A stretch of 8,815 bases of DNA from contig PWPY01000094.1 in assembly GCA_003558575.1 (NCBI GenBank), positions 1 to 8,815 of the forward strand. The letters run 5' to 3'. The notes below the pieces were generated by a model. It was given only the letters and a program-made list of their open reading frames with translations. It was not told the origin of the DNA and searched no databases. Numbering within the stretch: position 1 is the first letter of the stretch; each line of letters begins with the position of its first letter. Both the position numbers and the translations under genes were made by a program. Source of the DNA: Desulfonatronovibrio sp. Lineage in GTDB: Bacteria; Desulfobacterota; Desulfovibrionia; Desulfovibrionales; Desulfonatronovibrionaceae. This document shows positions 5,814 through 8,815 of the stretch, piece after piece.

Positions 5814-7018
5814 TGGGCGATATTAAAAAAGTAGTCCTTGCCTATTCCGGTGGACTGGACACATCGGTAATTCTTAAATGGATAAAAAAAACATATTCAT
5901 GTGAAGTGATTACCTTTACCGCAGATCTGGGACAGGAAGAAGAACTTGACGGGTTAGAAGAAAAGGCGATGTCCACGGGTGCTTCCAAGGCGTACATTGA
6001 GGATCTGCAGGAAGAGTTTGCCAGGGATTTTGTCTTTCCCATGTTCAGGGCCGGGGCCATTTATGAAGCTCGTTATCTGCTGGGGACATCAATAGCCAGA
6101 CCGCTTATAGCCAAAAGGATGGTTGAAATTGCCCGTAAAGAGGGTGCTCAGGCGGTTGCCCACGGCGCAACAGGAAAAGGTAATGATCAGGTGAGATTTG
6201 AACTGGCCACCATGGCACTGGAACCGTCATTAAAAACCATTGCTCCCTGGCGTGAGTGGGATCTGCATTCCCGAACGGATTTGATCGCCTTTGCCAGAGA
6301 AAATAATATTCCTGTGCCGGTGACTAAAGAAAAGCCATATAGTTCAGATCGCAATTTGCTGCATCTGTCTTTTGAGGGAAGTGAGCTGGAAGATCCCTGG
6401 GTTGAACCAGGGCCGGGAAGTTACCAGCTGGCAGTTCCGCCTGAGAAGGCTCCTGATGAACCTGAAGTGATTGTTATTGGATTTGACAAAGGCAATCCTG
6501 TAAGCATTAATAATGAACAGATGTCTGCAGCAGTTCTTGTCAAGAAGCTCAATGCTCTTGGAGGAAAGCACGGCATAGGGCGACTGGATATGGTGGAAAA
6601 CCGTTTTGTAGGCATGAAATCCAGGGGGGTTTATGAAACTCCAGGAGGAACTATCCTGTATGCAGCTCACAGGGATCTGGAAGGACTCTGTCTTGACAGG
6701 GAGAGCATGCATCTCAGGGATGAGCTGATTACAAAGTATGCCGGGCTTGTTTATAATGGATTCTGGTTTTCTCCAGAGAGAGAAGCTTTGCAGAGCCTTG
6801 TGGACAAGACCCAGGAAAAAGTAACCGGCGAAGTAAGACTGAAATTATATAAAGGCGGTGTTTATCCTTTGGGCAGAAGGTCACCTTATTCCCTGTACAA
6901 TCCAGACCTGGCAACTTTTGAAGAGGATGAGATCTATGACCAGCACGATGCTGAAGGTTTTATACGCCTCAACGGTCTGAGGATTATGACCTTGTCGGGT
7001 ATTGCCGGGAAAAAATAA
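5813..7018 (+). CDS. argG: Argininosuccinate synthase
   Basis: ATP-dependent ligase that condenses citrulline, the argF product, with aspartate to form argininosuccinate, releasing AMP and pyrophosphate. The N-type ATP-pyrophosphatase loop SGGLDTS lies at 12-18 ([17 protein letters not shown]). The conserved [13 protein letters not shown] is at 118-130, and [20 protein letters not shown] is at 176-195. Both are hallmark segments of bacterial type I synthases. The chosen ATG at 5813 gives 401 residues, the usual length, and [14 protein letters not shown] is a typical start. GGAG at 5803-5806 is six bases upstream. An in-frame TTG at 5762 and ATG at 5801 would add unlikely N-terminal residues. 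The gene follows argF by 40 bases and its stop directly adjoins argH. Confidence 0.97.
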   Translation: MGDIKKVVLAYSGGLDTSVILKWIKKTYSCEVITFTADLGQEEELDGLEEKAMSTGASKAYIEDLQEEFARDFVFPMFRAGAIYEARYLLGTSIARPLIAKRMVEIARKEGAQAVAHGATGKGNDQVRFELATMALEPSLKTIAPWREWDLHSRTDLIAFARENNIPVPVTKEKPYSSDRNLLHLSFEGSELEDPWVEPGPGSYQLAVPPEKAPDEPEVIVIGFDKGNPVSINNEQMSAAVLVKKLNALGGKHGIGRLDMVENRFVGMKSRGVYETPGGTILYAAHRDLEGLCLDRESMHLRDELITKYAGLVYNGFWFSPEREALQSLVDKTQEKVTGEVRLKLYKGGVYPLGRRSPYSLYNPDLATFEEDEIYDQHDAEGFIRLNGLRIMTLSGIAGKK

Positions 7019-8449
7019 ATGGAATCCAGTAAAAATAAAAGTAAATTATGGGGGGGCAGGTTTGAAGGACAGACCAGTACTCTGGTAGAAGAATTTACCC
7101 AGTCCCTTGATTACGACAGCCTGCTTTATGCACAGGACATAGCAGGTTCCAGGGCCCATGCAAGAATGTTAGCCATGCAGGGTGTTTTGGGCAGTGATGA
7201 AGCCATGAAGATTATCGCCGGACTGGATCAGATCCAGGAGGAAATAGAATCTGGAAATTTTCTATGGAATCAGGAACTTGAAGATGTTCACATGAACATT
7301 GAAAAGCGGCTGACTGAGTTGATTGGTCCTCTGGGGCAAAAGCTTCATACGGGACGAAGCCGAAACGACCAGGTAGCTCTGGATTTCAGATTGTTTACCA
7401 CCTCAGCTTTGACTTTGTGGCAGGAAGAATTATTATCTCTTATCAGAACTTTTACAGATCAGGCCAGAAAAAATGTGGATGTTATTCTGCCTGGGTATAC
7501 CCACCTTCAGCCAGCCCAGCCTGTGAGTCTGGCTCAGCACCTTCTTGCTTATGTTCAAATGTTCAAAAGAGATTTTGAACGGGTTGGGGACGCTCTGAAA
7601 AGGACAAAGGTTTCTCCACTGGGAGCAGCTGCCTTAGCTGGAACGACATATCCTCTTGATCCCCAGCAGGTCTCACATGAGGTTGGTTTTAAAGATGTTT
7701 TTTCCAACAGTATGGACGCTGTGAGTGATCGCGATTTTGTCCTGGAAGGTCTTTTTTCAGGTTCCGTGATTATGACCCATTTGAGCCGATTTTGTGAAGA
7801 AATTATTATCTGGTCAAATCCGGGATTTGGATTTATATTGCTTCCTGATGCCTACTCTACTGGTTCTTCAATCATGCCTCAGAAAAAAAATCCTGATGTG
7901 GCGGAACTTATCAGGGGGAAAACAGGCTCAGTTTACGGCAGGCTGGTATCCCTGTTGACCACCATGAAAGCTCTTCCTCTGGCATACAACCGGGATATGC
8001 AGGAGGACAAAGGGCCTTTTATGGAGGCCCATAAAACTGTATTGTCCTCCCTTAAGATTATGACCGGTATGGTATCTGCCTTGAAATTTGACTCTCTAGC
8101 CATGGAAAAAGCTTTGAAAAGTGGATTTCTCAACGCAACTGAAATGGCAGATTATCTGACTTCCAAAGGAATGCCCTTCAGGCAGGCTCACCATGTTACT
8201 GGAAAGCTGGTTTCTTTTGCTGAGAAGAAAGGGGCGGGACTGGAAGATATTGACCTGGCGGATATGAAAAAGTTTTCAGATCTGTTCGAAGAAGATATAT
8301 TCAGGGTTCTTGATTACAAAGAGGCTGTGAACAGAAGAAATACCCCTGGTGGTACAGGCCCTGAGTCAATAGCCGTTCAGATAAGAGACATTGGCGAATG
8401 GGTGGATATTCAAGTAAAGAGTGGCAAGTGCGGTGATAGCTTGGGATAA
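7019..8449 (+). CDS. argH: Argininosuccinate lyase
   Basis: Last enzyme of arginine synthesis, splitting argininosuccinate into arginine and fumarate. It belongs to the fumarase/aspartase superfamily. WGGRFEG at 11-17 is the usual N-terminal signature. [16 protein letters not shown] begins at 110, THLQPAQP at 161-168 carries H162, and the superfamily loop [11 protein letters not shown] at 282-292 carries the likely catalytic serine S284. At 476 residues it is slightly longer than the common 455-465, mainly through a short C-terminal tail after IGEWVD. The ATG follows the argG stop with no spacer (TAAATG). GGGA at 7007-7010, eight bases upstream, is a modest ribosome site, so expression probably relies on translational coupling with argG. 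No terminator was found between its stop and the convergent tRNA gene. Confidence 0.97.
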   Translation: MESSKNKSKLWGGRFEGQTSTLVEEFTQSLDYDSLLYAQDIAGSRAHARMLAMQGVLGSDEAMKIIAGLDQIQEEIESGNFLWNQELEDVHMNIEKRLTELIGPLGQKLHTGRSRNDQVALDFRLFTTSALTLWQEELLSLIRTFTDQARKNVDVILPGYTHLQPAQPVSLAQHLLAYVQMFKRDFERVGDALKRTKVSPLGAAALAGTTYPLDPQQVSHEVGFKDVFSNSMDAVSDRDFVLEGLFSGSVIMTHLSRFCEEIIIWSNPGFGFILLPDAYSTGSSIMPQKKNPDVAELIRGKTGSVYGRLVSLLTTMKALPLAYNRDMQEDKGPFMEAHKTVLSSLKIMTGMVSALKFDSLAMEKALKSGFLNATEMADYLTSKGMPFRQAHHVTGKLVSFAEKKGAGLEDIDLADMKKFSDLFEEDIFRVLDYKEAVNRRNTPGGTGPESIAVQIRDIGEWVDIQVKSGKCGDSLG

Positions 8450-8473
8450 GGTGGAGTGCGGTCAATTTATGGG

Positions 8474-8567
8474 TGGCGGAAGCGTATAGGAGTCGAACCT
8501 ACCGAACGGGGTTAACCGTTCCACTGGATTTGAAGTCCAGGCGCCACACCGGTGACGAAACGCTTCC
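8474..8567 (-). tRNA. selC: tRNA-Sec (anticodon TCA)
   Basis: The minus strand folds into a selenocysteine tRNA, which reads UGA as selenocysteine. There is an 8-bp acceptor stem, GGAAGCGT with ACGCTTCC, instead of the usual 7 bp. The 6-bp D stem is CGTCAC/GTGGCG around CGGT. The anticodon arm is CTGGA-CTTCAAA-TCCAG with TCA in the loop. A long variable arm GAACGG/CCGTTC surrounds TTAACC, and the T arm is TAGG-TTCGACT-CCTA. Discriminator G and CCA are encoded (CCA at 8474-8476), giving 94 nt in all. Overall it closely resembles Escherichia coli selC in the anticodon arm. It implies that the organism has SelA, SelB and SelD and at least one selenoprotein. None of these is in this window. Confidence 0.96.
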
Positions 8568-8579
8568 GTTGGTGAGGCT

Positions 8580-8606
8580 ATTATCAATAAGCGTAAATTA
8601 AGGCAA
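8580..8606 (-). promoter_or_regulatory. selC: Candidate promoter of the tRNA-Sec gene
   Basis: Read on the minus strand, GATAAT (8580-8585) matches five of six bases of a -10 box. TTGCCT (8601-8606) lies 15 bases upstream as a weak -35 box; this spacing is shorter than ideal. Transcription would start about six bases before the mature tRNA 5' end. Read-through from the minus-strand gene further right is the alternative, since no terminator separates the two. Confidence 0.33.
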
Positions 8607-8667
8607 GTTAAATTAGTTTTCATCCCAAAACGGTCCTTTTTTCTCTTGGCGGTGTCAATCTGCACAA

Positions 8668-8815
8668 TTATTCTGTCAGCGTATTAAGATACGCCTCCCT
8701 GTAGTTGTTTGATTTCCTTGCCAAAAGGAAAAACTTTTCGTTTTCGGGAAGAAAACCGACAGTTTCACCATCCGGAAAAAAGAGTTTCTGGATGGAAACC
8801 AAATTAGTGTTTATA
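8668..8815 (-). CDS. C-terminal end of an unrecognised protein (partial)
   Basis: A minus-strand frame enters from the right edge and stops with TAA (complement of 8668-8670). The 48 visible residues read as a soluble, mixed-charge C-terminus containing KLFFPDGETVGFLPENEKFFLLARKS and ending YREAYLNTLTE. The composition looks like real protein (spaced Leu/Phe with Glu/Lys) and the frame is open to the window edge. I do not recognise the family. It lies on the same strand as the selenocysteine tRNA and 100 bases upstream of it, so the two might be co-transcribed. The rest of the gene lies outside the window. Confidence 0.55.
   Translation of the reverse strand, partial: INTNLVSIQKLFFPDGETVGFLPENEKFFLLARKSNNYREAYLNTLTE

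Noticed and set aside
100..8449. Selenoprotein gene or SECIS element within the window, suggested by the nearby tRNA-Sec
   Set aside because: All genes here reach normal family length without an internal TGA. The TGA that ends argF is followed in frame by unrelated residues and lies after a complete protein.
8616..8633. Hairpin GTTTT/AAAAC between the right-edge gene and selC as a terminator
   Set aside because: The AT-dominated five-pair stem has no T-run on the minus strand, where a terminator would be needed.
8462..8665. Minus-strand 67-codon open frame across the tRNA-Sec gene
   Set aside because: It is fully explained by the tRNA sequence and its flanks; a protein gene overlapping selC is not credible.

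Overview
The window looks like a chromosomal stretch from an anaerobic, moderate-GC bacterium, most likely a sulfate-reducing deltaproteobacterium of the Desulfovibrionales type. This is an inference from gene content: a short rubrerythrin, an oxygen-sensitive class III ribonucleotide reductase, a cobalamin riboswitch and a selenocysteine tRNA. No single feature fixes the genus.

Left part (1-1200): a possible tail of a membrane protein, then a complete rubrerythrin gene, then about 350 bp without a gene. That gap holds a strong rho-independent terminator, a second large hairpin and a candidate promoter. It leads into an expanded cobalamin (B12) riboswitch of about 250 nt. The riboswitch sits directly upstream of nrdG (activase) and nrdD (class III anaerobic ribonucleotide reductase). 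The logic inferred is that the B12-independent reductase is made when coenzyme B12 is scarce.

Middle (4036-4872): a lone, AT-rich class I SAM-dependent methyltransferase of unknown substrate, on the minus strand. It is convergent with nrdD and divergent from the arginine genes.

Right part (4873-8449): argF, argG and argH, tightly packed on the plus strand. They encode the last three steps from ornithine to arginine. The argF-argG junction contains a 14-codon reading frame that overlaps the argF stop (ATGA) and the argG start (TAATG), a possible translational-coupling device. argG and argH abut with no spacer.

Far right: a selenocysteine tRNA gene (selC, anticodon TCA) on the minus strand, convergent with argH. 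Beyond it lies the C-terminal end of an unrecognised minus-strand protein that runs off the window.

I found no CRISPR array, insertion sequence, defence system or clearly unprecedented system. The most informative items are the B12 switch on nrdGD, the selC gene, and the argF-argG bridging mini-ORF. All coordinates and motif readings were made by eye; no homology search or folding program was run.
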